NCBI GenBank assembly: GCA_002706405.1
Contig: PALN01000059.1
Coordinates: 1-41,011 of the forward strand
Direction of reading: 5' to 3'
DNA length: 41,011 bases
From: Rhodospirillaceae bacterium
GTDB taxonomy: Bacteria > Pseudomonadota > Alphaproteobacteria > Rhodospirillales > Casp-alpha2
The position numbers and the translations under genes are program-made. Position 1 is the stretch's first letter. Each line of letters starts with the position of its first letter. Shown here piece by piece: positions 29,928-36,973 of this stretch. The notes beneath the pieces are model-generated. The model was not told where the DNA came from and did not search any database. It saw only the letters and a program-made list of their open reading frames with translations.

Positions 29928-30247
29928 CCGCCCTGAAGCAGGAAGACGGCCCGGCGTTCTGCGAACCCTGGCAGGCCCAGGCCTTCGCCTTGGCCAATGC
30001 CCTGATCGACAAGGGTGTTTTCACCGCCGACGAATGGGCGAATACGCTCGGCGCCGAGATCAAGCGTGCCCAGGCGGCGGGCGACCCGGACACGGGCGAG
30101 ACCTATTACAACCACTGGCTGGCGGCGCTGGAGCGGCTTTGCGCGGAAAAGGGCCTGGCCCTGGGTGACGAAGTCAGCGACCGCGCGGAAGAATGGCGCA
30201 ACGCTTACCTGGCGACGCCGCACGGCCAGCCGGTTGCCCTGAAGTAA
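29924..30247 (+). CDS. Nitrile hydratase activator (accessory) protein
   Basis: Small proteins of this family (P14K, NhlE and relatives) load cobalt and promote cysteine oxidation in the alpha subunit, in known systems by swapping the alpha subunit between complexes. The 107-residue protein resembles the N-terminal helical part of the beta subunit, as the family does: CEPWQAQAFALANALIDKG, then YYNHWLAALERLCAEKG. ATG 29924 overlaps the beta stop. The order alpha-beta-activator matches cobalt operons such as that of Pseudomonas putida. No CobW-type or cobalt-permease gene is nearby. Confidence 0.88.
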   Translation: MTALKQEDGPAFCEPWQAQAFALANALIDKGVFTADEWANTLGAEIKRAQAAGDPDTGETYYNHWLAALERLCAEKGLALGDEVSDRAEEWRNAYLATPHGQPVALK

Positions 30248-30307
30248 ACATCGTGCAGGCAGCACTTCGATTCTGCAAACTGTCCCGTTTCAACTCAGGA
30301 GGTCGAT

Positions 30308-30700
30308 TTGAAATTTCTGGGCCCCTTCAAGGACCACTTTTACAGTCTTCTCCGTCTGATGACGGGCCTGCTGTTCCTGCAACACGGAACCACGAAGTAC
30401 CTGAGCTTCCCGGTTACGAAATACAGCGGTGTCGAGCCTTTATCCCTGATTGGTGCGGCCGGCATGGTCGAACTGGTCGGGGGTGCCTTGGTCGCGATCG
30501 GGCTGTTTACCAGGCCCGCCGCCTTCTTCTGCTCCGGGACCATGGCTGTCGGCTATTTCCTGGAACACCTCCCAAACAGCTTTTTCCCCATTTTGAACTG
30601 GGGTGAACTGGCGGCGCTGTACTGCTTCGTGTTCCTTTACATCGCGGCAGCCGGTGGCGGTAAATGGAGCATTGACGCCCTGCGCTCACGGGCCCCTTAG
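30308..30700 (+). CDS. DoxX-family membrane protein
   Basis: The DoxX family consists of small four-helix inner-membrane proteins of mostly unknown role; some are tied to quinol or thiol redox. This 130-residue protein has four hydrophobic segments (about 13-30, 45-68, 70-92 and 98-116), with LLRLMTGLLFLQHGTTKY and GLFTRPAAFF as family blocks. The start is TTG at 30308 with a perfect AGGAGG at 30297-30302, five bases away; no ATG fits. It lies 60 bases after the nitrile hydratase activator on the same strand and may share its transcript. Its job here is not known. Confidence 0.85.
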   Translation: MKFLGPFKDHFYSLLRLMTGLLFLQHGTTKYLSFPVTKYSGVEPLSLIGAAGMVELVGGALVAIGLFTRPAAFFCSGTMAVGYFLEHLPNSFFPILNWGELAALYCFVFLYIAAAGGGKWSIDALRSRAP

Positions 30701-30711
30701 AGAGCCCCACC

Positions 30712-30728
30712 GCGGAAATTTCTTCCGC
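30712..30728. other. Hairpin between the convergent DoxX and Rid genes
   Basis: GCGGAA (30712-30717) pairs with TTCCGC (30723-30728), 11 bases after the DoxX stop. No U-run follows. A second short stem, GGAGA/TCTCC (30780-30792), abuts the Rid stop. Either may help end transcripts, but neither is a clear intrinsic terminator. Confidence 0.25.
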
Positions 30729-30791
30729 CGCATGTCACAATCGCGTCCGTCATCTGGGCATATCCCCCCTTTTGATGATGGAGACTGTCTC

Positions 30792-31184
30792 CTAGGGCGC
30801 CTTGGCGGCGACGGCTTCGATCTCGACCTCGACCCCCGGGCGCGGGAACGGCCCGACGGTCAACAGCACCACGGGCGGATTATGGTCGCCCAGGTAGCGG
30901 CCGCGCAGGCGATAGAAGTCGTCGAAGATCGCGTGGTCGGTGACATAGACCGTCAGCTTTGCGATGTCCTGAAAGGTCATATCGGCGGCCGCAAGGATGA
31001 CCTTAATCCGCTCGAAGATGACTTCCACCTGCTGGCCCGTATCCTCGGGCACCGTTCCGTCCGGCCGCGCCCCGACCTGACCATTGCAGAACAGCAGCCG
31101 CGCATTCGGCGGCACCTCGGTCGCGTGCCCCCCGTTGTCGCGATGGCCGCAGATTTGGTCGTTCAAGGTATGAATGGTTAGCAT
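30792..31184 (-). CDS. Rid-family protein (RidA-like, atypical)
   Basis: RidA hydrolyses reactive enamines/imines made by PLP enzymes. The 130-residue protein has the fold's LLFCNGQVG strand, the VEVIFERIKVILAAADMTFQ helix, DIAKLTVYVTD, and the C-terminal VEVEIEAVA. In a hand alignment with E. coli RidA the catalytic Arg105 position holds Phe (GPFPRPGVEVEIEA), so it probably belongs to a Rid subgroup without imine deaminase activity. AGGAGG lies 10 bases before the start. It is last in the minus-strand run vgb-like, PAS-like, Rid, and converges with DoxX. Confidence 0.85.
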   Translation of the reverse strand: MLTIHTLNDQICGHRDNGGHATEVPPNARLLFCNGQVGARPDGTVPEDTGQQVEVIFERIKVILAAADMTFQDIAKLTVYVTDHAIFDDFYRLRGRYLGDHNPPVVLLTVGPFPRPGVEVEIEAVAAKAP

Positions 31185-31209
31185 GGTGCGTTTTCCTCCT
31201 CGGACGTGA

Positions 31210-31713
31210 TCAGACTTTCGACCAACTCCCGAACGTGGCGACCTTGGTCACATGGATGCCGTCGTCAGACAAAGGGACCCGGACCTGAATCTGCTCGATA
31301 TTCACACGTTTTCCGTATTGCTCCCGGTAGACAGTATCCCGCGATGCGATGGGCCGCTTTTCCCGCACGACGCGCAGGTACTCTTCCCAGCCTTCGGGCC
31401 CCCGGAATTGGGGGAAATCCCTGGTGCGTTTACCGGTCTTGTCAGCGCCCTTCCATTCCGTCTGCCCCGTGCCCCAGAACCGAATGACGAAATCAACAAC
31501 CTCATCCCCGGCGCCGTCGCGGATCGCATCGGCAACGATGACGTAGGGCACCAGTTTCGGATTTAATCCGGGAAGGTTGAACCGCTTCCAGGTCGGCGCG
31601 AAAGACTCTCCCTTCACCGACGACCAATAGGCAATAAATTCAAGAACTTCGGGATCGGTAACGTCTGACAGGTCGATAATCATCGGCAACCATCCGGGTG
31701 CGTAAAACGTCAT
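31210..31713 (-). CDS. Hypothetical protein with a PAS-like domain
   Basis: The 167-residue soluble protein resembles the small single-domain PAS proteins (PAS_5 type) common in alphaproteobacteria: PEVLEFIAYWSSVKG, VPYVIVADAIRDG, FVIRFWGTGQTEWKGADKTGK, then a C-terminal strand-rich part. The FRFWGTG-(x)n-GK pattern is the main reason for the call. No histidine kinase, GGDEF or helix-turn-helix part is attached, and the ligand is unknown. The start is unsure: ATG 31713 has no ribosome binding site, and ATG 31683 (MIIDLSDV) is equally possible. It lies 25 bases upstream of the Rid gene and 60 downstream of the cytochrome/propeller gene. Confidence 0.6.
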   Translation of the reverse strand: MTFYAPGWLPMIIDLSDVTDPEVLEFIAYWSSVKGESFAPTWKRFNLPGLNPKLVPYVIVADAIRDGAGDEVVDFVIRFWGTGQTEWKGADKTGKRTRDFPQFRGPEGWEEYLRVVREKRPIASRDTVYREQYGKRVNIEQIQVRVPLSDDGIHVTKVATFGSWSKV

Positions 31714-31773
31714 CAGATAATTGCGGTCGACGTTCGACTGCCATTGTGTGCAGGTCCCCCTCCATCCCGCAAC

Positions 31774-33024
31774 TTATTGCGTCGCCGGTACCGGACGGCT
31801 GAGCCCGACCTCGATGATCCGGTTGGTGCTGCTCTGGTGGATCAACAGATTGCCTTCGCGAGTCGCCCGCATGTGCCGGATGATGCCGGCATGGACGCCG
31901 CCGGACGGAATGGCCCAGCTTTGGAAGGATTCCGTTCGCGGATCGAAGCGGACCAGGGCGTCCGGGCGGCGGCGGGATTCATTGTACCAGACGATCCCAT
32001 CGACGACCGCAATGGCATAGGGATGCGACGCCTTGCCGGACGGCGACGGCCATTCCTTGATCTCTCCGGTTTTGGGATTGTATCTGCCGAGGCGTCCCTG
32101 CGACGAATTCACGTACCAGATCATGCCGTCGGACGCGATTTCCAGGCGGCGCACCGTGGTTTCCGGGATCGGCAGTTTGATCTCGGTCAGCGCCATGGTC
32201 GCCGGATCGATCTTGATCAGGCAATTACTGCCGTTGCACGAAGCCCAGGGCGTGCCCGTGGCGTCGATCTTGATGCCGTAAGGCCGGGCCTTGGGTGTAT
32301 CGACCTTGACCAATTTCACGGCCCCCGTCCGGGGATCGAGGCGGCCGATCATGTTGCTGTGCTGAAGCGTGAACCACAGGATACCGGCGCTGTCGAAAAT
32401 CGCCGTGTGGGGGTCGCGGGCAGCCGGATCGGGCATCTTGTAGACGGTGATCTTTTCCGTCTTGGGATCGAACTTTCCGACGGTTCCGTTCTTGTTGCCC
32501 GTGTACCAGACGTTCCCGGCGGCATCGAGGGTCACGCTGTGCGGATAGGCGCCGTCCGGCAGCGGATATTCCGTCATCTCGCCGGTCACGGGATCCAGTC
32601 GGCCGATCAGGTTGGCGAACTGCCCCGCCCACCAGATGGTGCCGTCGGCGGCCTGGATCGGGTCGCGGGTACGCTGGCCCAGGGTCGGGGTGACCCACTC
32701 CTTGAAGGTGACCTTCGCCGGGCCTGGGATCAGTGTCGGCGCCAGCTTGTCATGGGGCGGGAAATTGGCCGCCAGGTAGCCGGTGATTTCATCCCGCAAC
32801 GCGGTATCGCCGGACAGATCGACCATGGTGGCGGTCAGTTCCCGCCAGTGGTCGAGGCTGTAGCCTGACGACCGGGTGATCAGGCTTGTGTTGTGACAGG
32901 CGGTGCAGACGGCCTCGACCGTCTGTTTTCCCGCACCCTCGGGAAGCTGCTGTGCCTGTGCGGCGGCCGGGACGAGCGCGATCAGCGCGGCGCCCGTGAC
33001 GAAAGAGCGAGCAAAAATGAACAC
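31774..33024 (-). CDS. Secreted c-type cytochrome fused to a Vgb-like beta-propeller
   Basis: The 416-residue product has a signal peptide with a probable cut after residue 24 (AAAQA-QQ), one c-type heme site CTACH at 40-44 in a short cytochrome domain (about 25-110), and a propeller of seven or so repeats to the end. The repeats follow the streptogramin lyase (Vgb) pattern: DPIQAADGTIWWAG, IGRLDPVTGEMTEYPLP, AYPHSVTLDAAGNVWYTG and similar. Family members are often named virginiamycin B lyase, but the heme domain and periplasmic location argue against an antibiotic-resistance role; a redox enzyme or binding protein is as likely. The start is GTG 33024 with AGAGGA nine bases upstream; a longer frame starting at 33087 lacks this and would bury the signal peptide. 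Confidence 0.75.
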   Translation of the reverse strand: MFIFARSFVTGAALIALVPAAAQAQQLPEGAGKQTVEAVCTACHNTSLITRSSGYSLDHWRELTATMVDLSGDTALRDEITGYLAANFPPHDKLAPTLIPGPAKVTFKEWVTPTLGQRTRDPIQAADGTIWWAGQFANLIGRLDPVTGEMTEYPLPDGAYPHSVTLDAAGNVWYTGNKNGTVGKFDPKTEKITVYKMPDPAARDPHTAIFDSAGILWFTLQHSNMIGRLDPRTGAVKLVKVDTPKARPYGIKIDATGTPWASCNGSNCLIKIDPATMALTEIKLPIPETTVRRLEIASDGMIWYVNSSQGRLGRYNPKTGEIKEWPSPSGKASHPYAIAVVDGIVWYNESRRRPDALVRFDPRTESFQSWAIPSGGVHAGIIRHMRATREGNLLIHQSSTNRIIEVGLSRPVPATQ

Positions 33025-33109
33025 CTCTGAAAATCCTCTGGCAAACCTGTGCGGACGTGGGATTGAGGAGGCCCCGGCCGGACACAATGCCGGTGCCGGC
33101 GCCCCTCAA

Positions 33110-33138
33110 ATTTGATCCAACGCTAACAGATATTGCAA
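33110..33138 (-). promoter_or_regulatory. Candidate promoter of the cytochrome/propeller run
   Basis: On the minus strand TTGCAA (33138-33133; 4/6) and TCAAAT (33115-33110; 4/6) are exactly 17 bases apart. The start would be near 33103, about 80 bases before the GTG. Two copies of a 14-base direct repeat lie just upstream of the -35. Confidence 0.4.
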
Positions 33139-33144
33139 ACCCGA

Positions 33145-33178
33145 CACACGCGGATTTGCGGCCGCACACGCGGATTTG
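33145..33178. repeat. Tandem 14-base direct repeat, 20-base period
   Basis: CACACGCGGATTTG occurs at 33145-33158 and again at 33165-33178 without a mismatch. The start-to-start distance of 20 bases is about two helix turns, so both copies face the same side. They lie 7 bases upstream of the candidate -35 of the cytochrome/propeller gene, where an activator would bind. Confidence 0.6.
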
Positions 33179-33208
33179 ATGACGGATGGCCCGCGGCGCG
33201 CGTTGTCC

Positions 33209-33895
33209 CTATTCGGGAAACAGGAAGCCGTCGGTCAGGCGCAGCGTGCGGTCCATCTGCGCGGCCAGGCGCGGATTGTGGGTGGCGATCAGGGCCGCCA
33301 GCCCCGCCCCCCGGGCCAGGCGCAGAAGGATCGAGAACACCTCATCCGCCGTGTGAGGGTCCAGGTTGCCCGTGGGCTCATCGGCCAGCAGCACCTTGGG
33401 CGCCGTCGACAGGGCCCGGGCGATGGCGACGCGCTGCTGCTCGCCGCCGGAAAGCCGCGCCGGGCGGTGGGTCAGCCGATCTTCCAGCCCCATCCAGTTG
33501 AGGATTTCCATGGCCCGGTCCTTGGCGTCCTTATGGGGGATGCCGGAAATGATCTGCGGGATAATGACGTTTTCCAGCGCCGAGAATTCCGGCAGCAGAT
33601 GGTGGTGCTGATAGACGAACCCCAGATTGTAGCGCCGCATCAGGGTGCGTTCCTCGTCGCCCATGGCGGAACAATCCTGGCCGCCGACCTCGATGGTGCC
33701 GGCATCGGGAGATTCCAACAGGCCCGCGATATGCAACAGGGTCGATTTCCCGGCTCCGGACGGGCCGACCAGGGCCACGACCTCGCCCGGGCGCACGGTC
33801 AGGTCGATGCCCTTGAGGATTTCCAGCTCCGTCCGCCCCTGGCGGAAGGTGCGCCGAATGCCGCGCAGCGCCAGGGCGGGCACGGTCTCACTCAT
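33209..33895 (-). CDS. lolD: Lipoprotein-releasing ABC transporter ATPase
   Basis: LolD powers the release of outer-membrane lipoproteins from the inner membrane to LolA. The 228-residue ATPase has Walker [10 protein letters not shown] (44-52), the Q-loop [11 protein letters not shown], the signature LSGGEQQR, Walker [13 protein letters not shown], and the H-loop ATHN. Its start lies 8 bases inside the end of lolC, so the pair is coupled. From memory of related genomes dnaE normally follows lolD; here the accessory block intervenes. Confidence 0.95.
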   Translation of the reverse strand: MSETVPALALRGIRRTFRQGRTELEILKGIDLTVRPGEVVALVGPSGAGKSTLLHIAGLLESPDAGTIEVGGQDCSAMGDEERTLMRRYNLGFVYQHHHLLPEFSALENVIIPQIISGIPHKDAKDRAMEILNWMGLEDRLTHRPARLSGGEQQRVAIARALSTAPKVLLADEPTGNLDPHTADEVFSILLRLARGAGLAALIATHNPRLAAQMDRTLRLTDGFLFPE

Positions 33896-35138
33896 AACGC
33901 AGGGCCTCGGCCGAGTCCGTGCGGGCGGCCCGCCAGGACGGATAGATGGTCGCCAGGAACGACAGGCCCAGCGCCATGCCGATCACCGCAAAGACCTCGC
34001 CCCAATTGACGACGGCGGGCAGCTGCGACAGGAAATAAATTTCGGCGGCGAACAGGTCCGTGCCCGTGAGGCCCTGAATCCATTGCCGCACGCCCTCGAT
34101 ATTATCGGCGAAGGCGATGCCCAGGACCGAGCCGGCGACCGTGCCGATCACGCCGACGCTGGCGCCGGCGATCAGAAACACCCGCATGACCATGCCCCGG
34201 GTCGCCCCCATGGTGCGCAGGATGGCGATGTCCCGGCCCTTGTCCTTCACCAGCATGATCATGCTGGAGATGATGTTGAAGGCCGCGACCAGGATGATCA
34301 GCGTCAGGATCAGGAACATGACGTTGCGTTCGACCTGGATGGCGTTGAAGAAGCTGGCGTTGGCCTGTTGCCAGTCGTGGATGCGCCCGATCCCGGGCAC
34401 GGCGCCGGCAATGCGGGTTTTGACCTCCAGCGCCTCGTCCGGGTCGCGGATAAACACTTCCAGCGAGGATACGGCTTCCTTCGGGTATTTGAAGTAAACC
34501 TGGGCGTCGGCCAGATCCATGAACACGAAGCTGGAATCGTATTCGTACATGCCGACCTCGAAGGTCGCGGCGATACGGTAGGCCGCCGCGCGCGGCACGG
34601 TGCCGAAGGCCGTTGCGCTGCCCTTGGGCGAAATCAGGTTAATCTTGTCACCGACCCGAAGCCCCATTTTCTGCGCCAGACGGTCGCCGATGACGACGCT
34701 TTGCCCGCCGTCCTTGAAATCGTCCAGGGACCCGCGGGCAATGTTGTCGGCAATCAGCTTGCGCCGGGCCAGATCGGCATGGCGAATGCCCCGCACCAAG
34801 GCCCCCTGCGCCGCGCCGTTGGCCGCGGCCATGACCTGGCCTTCGATCAGCGGTGTGACGCTGACCACGCCCTTGAGGTCGCGGATGCGTTGCCCGATGG
34901 GGTCGAAGTCCTTGAGATCGCGAAACTGGCCCTGCACGCTGAGATGGCCGTTCAGGCCCAGGATGCGGGTCAACAGCTCCTGGCGGAAGCCGTTCATCAC
35001 CGACATGACGATGATCAGCGTGGCCACGCCCAAGGCAATGCCGAGCAGCGAAAACCAGGCGATGACGGAGATGAATCCCTCTTGCCGGCGGGCGCGCAGG
35101 TAGCGCAGCGCCATCATCCATTCAAATCGGCTGAACAC
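33888..35138 (-). CDS. lolC: Lipoprotein-releasing ABC transporter permease
   Basis: This is the membrane partner of LolD; alphaproteobacteria usually encode one LolC/E-type (LolF-like) permease. The 416-residue protein has an N-terminal helix after the [20 protein letters not shown] motif, a large periplasmic domain (about 50-260), and three C-terminal membrane segments with [16 protein letters not shown], the coupling-helix region for LolD. It ends [18 protein letters not shown], a standard FtsX-family terminus. It follows proS by about 50 bases. Confidence 0.93.
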   Translation of the reverse strand: MFSRFEWMMALRYLRARRQEGFISVIAWFSLLGIALGVATLIIVMSVMNGFRQELLTRILGLNGHLSVQGQFRDLKDFDPIGQRIRDLKGVVSVTPLIEGQVMAAANGAAQGALVRGIRHADLARRKLIADNIARGSLDDFKDGGQSVVIGDRLAQKMGLRVGDKINLISPKGSATAFGTVPRAAAYRIAATFEVGMYEYDSSFVFMDLADAQVYFKYPKEAVSSLEVFIRDPDEALEVKTRIAGAVPGIGRIHDWQQANASFFNAIQVERNVMFLILTLIILVAAFNIISSMIMLVKDKGRDIAILRTMGATRGMVMRVFLIAGASVGVIGTVAGSVLGIAFADNIEGVRQWIQGLTGTDLFAAEIYFLSQLPAVVNWGEVFAVIGMALGLSFLATIYPSWRAARTDSAEALRYE

Positions 35139-35190
35139 GGGGGGCGTTATCCTTTCTTGTGGGGCCGACGACAGGACACGTCTTCACCCG

Positions 35191-36504
35191 TCATCCTTCG
35201 GTCAGACGGGCAAGAGCGGATTCACGGGTGATTTCCACGCGCTCGCCCGTGGCCCGGTTTTTCAGTTCGACCATGCCCTTCTCCAGACCGCGGGGCCCGG
35301 CGATCAGTTGCCAGGGAAGACCGATCAAGTCCATGTCGGCGAACTTGCCGCCGGCCCGCTCGTCGCGGTCGTCGTACAGCACGTCCTGTCCCGCCCCCAT
35401 CAACTGTTCGTACATTTCCTGACAGGCTTTGTCGCAAGCCGCATCACCGGCGCGCAGGTTGATCAGACCGATGCGGAACGGCGCCACCGCTTCCGGCCAG
35501 ATGATCCCAGCGTCGTCATGAGAGGCCTCGATAATGGCGCCGACAAGGCGCGACACGCCGATGCCGTACGACCCCATTTCACAGACGATTTCCTGGCCGT
35601 CGGGACCGGTGACCTTGGCGCCCATGGGCTCGGCGTACTTCTTGCCGAAATAGAAGATATGGCCGACCTCGATCCCCCGCGCCGTGATCAGGTCGTCGCC
35701 CAAGGCCGCTTCCGCCGCCGGATCGCGCTTGTCGTCCGTGGCCGCGTACTTGCTGGTAAAGGTCTCCATGACACCGCTCAGGTCGCCGTCGAAATCAACG
35801 CCGTCGAGCCAGTTGTTGTCGAGGAAATCCTTGTGGCACGCGATCTCGCTTTCGCCCGTATCGGCCAGGATCAGGAATTCGTGGCTCATGTCGCCGCCGA
35901 TGGGGCCGGTGTCCGCCGCCATGGGAATGGCCTTCAAACCCATGCGCGCGTACGTCTTCAGATATGACACAAAGTGTTTCTGATAAGACTTTCTCGCACC
36001 TTCATAATCCAGGTCGAACGAATAGGCATCCTTCATCAGGAATTCGCGCCCGCGCATGACCCCGAAGCGGGGCCGCACTTCGTCGCGGAACTTCCATTGG
36101 ATGTGATAGAGCATCTTCGGCAGATCGCGGTAGGAGCGCACCGCATCGGCGAAGATCTGGGTGATCTGCTCTTCGTTGGTCGGGCCGTACAGCATGTCGC
36201 GATCGTGACGGTCGGTGATGCGCAGCATCTCGGGGCCGTAGGCGTCGTAGCGCCCCGACTGGCGCCACAGTTCCGCCGGTTGGATGGTCGGCATCAGCAC
36301 CTGCTGGCAGCCGATGGCGTCCTGTTCTTCCTCGACGATTCGGGTGATGTTCTTGAGCACCCGGAGACCTAACGGCAGCCAGGAATAGATCCCCGCCGAG
36401 GACTGGCGCACCATGCCCGCGCGCAGCATCAGCCGGTGCGACGCGATCTGCGCGTCGGCGGGCGTTTCCTTCATTGTCGGCATGAAAAAGCGGGAAAGGC
36501 GCAT
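35191..36504 (-). CDS. proS: Prolyl-tRNA synthetase (short bacterial form)
   Basis: ProS charges tRNA-Pro. The 437-residue class II synthetase has motif 1 ([16 protein letters not shown]), motif 2 ([19 protein letters not shown]) and motif 3 ([11 protein letters not shown]), then the anticodon-binding domain ending [19 protein letters not shown]. coli ProS has about 570 residues because of the INS editing domain between motifs 2 and 3; here that part is short, as is usual in alphaproteobacteria, so editing would need a separate ProXp-ala protein. GAAGGA precedes ATG 36504. The 469-base gap upstream holds its probable promoter. Confidence 0.96.
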   Translation of the reverse strand: MRLSRFFMPTMKETPADAQIASHRLMLRAGMVRQSSAGIYSWLPLGLRVLKNITRIVEEEQDAIGCQQVLMPTIQPAELWRQSGRYDAYGPEMLRITDRHDRDMLYGPTNEEQITQIFADAVRSYRDLPKMLYHIQWKFRDEVRPRFGVMRGREFLMKDAYSFDLDYEGARKSYQKHFVSYLKTYARMGLKAIPMAADTGPIGGDMSHEFLILADTGESEIACHKDFLDNNWLDGVDFDGDLSGVMETFTSKYAATDDKRDPAAEAALGDDLITARGIEVGHIFYFGKKYAEPMGAKVTGPDGQEIVCEMGSYGIGVSRLVGAIIEASHDDAGIIWPEAVAPFRIGLINLRAGDAACDKACQEMYEQLMGAGQDVLYDDRDERAGGKFADMDLIGLPWQLIAGPRGLEKGMVELKNRATGERVEITRESALARLTEG

Positions 36505-36613
36505 GCGGGCCGGAGTCCTTCCGTTGGTTGGTGGTTTCGCGTGAAATCGACAGTCAAGGCGGTTTGCGGGACCGGGCCGACGGCCCGGTGGCAGGGTTCA
36601 AGAACAAGGGATG

Positions 36614-36643
36614 GTCATACCTTGTCCACGGGGGCTTTGTCCA
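36614..36643 (-). promoter_or_regulatory. Candidate proS promoter
   Basis: On the minus strand TGGACA (36643-36638; 5/6) and TATGAC (36619-36614; 4/6) are 18 bases apart, about 105 bases before the proS start. The -35 lies in one copy of the repeat TTGTCCACGGG and the spacer covers the other, so a repeat-binding protein would affect this promoter. Confidence 0.35.
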
Positions 36644-36660
36644 CGGGACCTTGTCATCGG
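36622..36660 (+). repeat. Short direct repeats TTGTCCACGGG
   Basis: TTGTCCACGGG is present exactly at 36622-36632 and 36637-36647, and a weaker copy TTGTCATCGG lies at 36651-36660. The spacing is 14-15 bases. TTGTCCACG differs at two of nine positions from the DnaA box TTATCCACA, so DnaA binding is one possibility among several. Confidence 0.55.
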
Positions 36661-36667
36661 AGGTTCT

Positions 36668-36709
36668 ATGCATGGAGGTATGTTTGCCCCAGCACAATCA
36701 GCAGGTTAA
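36668..36709 (+). CDS. Possible 13-residue small protein or leader peptide
   Basis: ATG 36668 is preceded by CGGAGG (36658-36663) at ideal spacing and opens a frame of 13 codons (MHGGMFAPAQSAG) ending in TAA. A second GGAGG precedes the internal ATG. The product has no known relative to me. It lies upstream of the orphan plus-strand terminator, so it could be translated from that transcript. Chance occurrence cannot be excluded. Confidence 0.25.
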   Translation: MHGGMFAPAQSAG

Positions 36710-36903
36710 TAAAGATTCTTGCGTCTACCCCTGAGAAAAAGGGTGACCCGATCGGGGGTGGACGGTAAGATGCCCACGCTCGCAATGACGAGTACCTGCC
36801 GGTCTGACTGGGCCCGGGTTTTGGGAGGAAAAAAGCAAGAAGCAATAATTAAGCGGCAGCCTTCAAACGGCGCGAAGCTTTAGAGAATTCTGGACTTGAG
36901 TAG

Positions 36904-36935
36904 GGCAAGACCATCGTGGTCTTGCCTTTATTTTT
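36904..36935 (+). terminator. Strong intrinsic terminator with no gene in front
   Basis: GGCAAGACCA (36904-36913), loop TCG, and TGGTCTTGCC (36917-36926) form a perfect 10-bp stem followed by TTTATTTTT. The U-run is only on the plus strand, while the flanking genes (DUF1467 and proS) are both on the minus strand. It therefore ends an unannotated plus-strand RNA or insulates the region. Confidence 0.85.
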
Positions 36936-36973
36936 GCCTGCGGGACATCGCTGACGGCCCCCTGCCCGTCCAG

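Larger units (their letters stand above)
36505..36973. other. Longest gene-free stretch (469 bases), proS to DUF1467
   Basis: No conserved protein gene is seen here. It holds the proS ribosome binding site, an 8-bp hairpin (ACCGGGCC/GGCCCGGT, 36571-36589) in the likely proS leader, direct repeats at 36622-36660, a candidate proS promoter, a 13-codon ORF at 36668-36709 (+) and a strong plus-strand terminator at 36904-36935. The stretch 36710-36900 contains small stems (CTCG/CGAG at 36779-36792; CCCGATCGGG) but matches no RNA family I recognise. Confidence 0.7.

Noticed and set aside
31774..33024. Antibiotic resistance (virginiamycin B lyase) role for the propeller protein
   Set aside because: The heme domain and signal peptide are not part of the resistance enzyme, and propeller repeats alone do not prove lyase activity.
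36731..36760. CTGAGA followed by ACCCGATC, resembling parts of a TPP riboswitch
   Set aside because: The order and spacing do not fit, the closing stem and the conserved GGGG element are missing, and no thiamine gene follows.
36849..36914. A 21-residue minus-strand ORF (MVLPYSSPEFSKASRRLKAAA, shown only to identify it by its 36914 start and TAA at 36849)
   Set aside because: Its start codon lies inside the perfect terminator hairpin, the ribosome binding site is poor, and it looks like no known protein.
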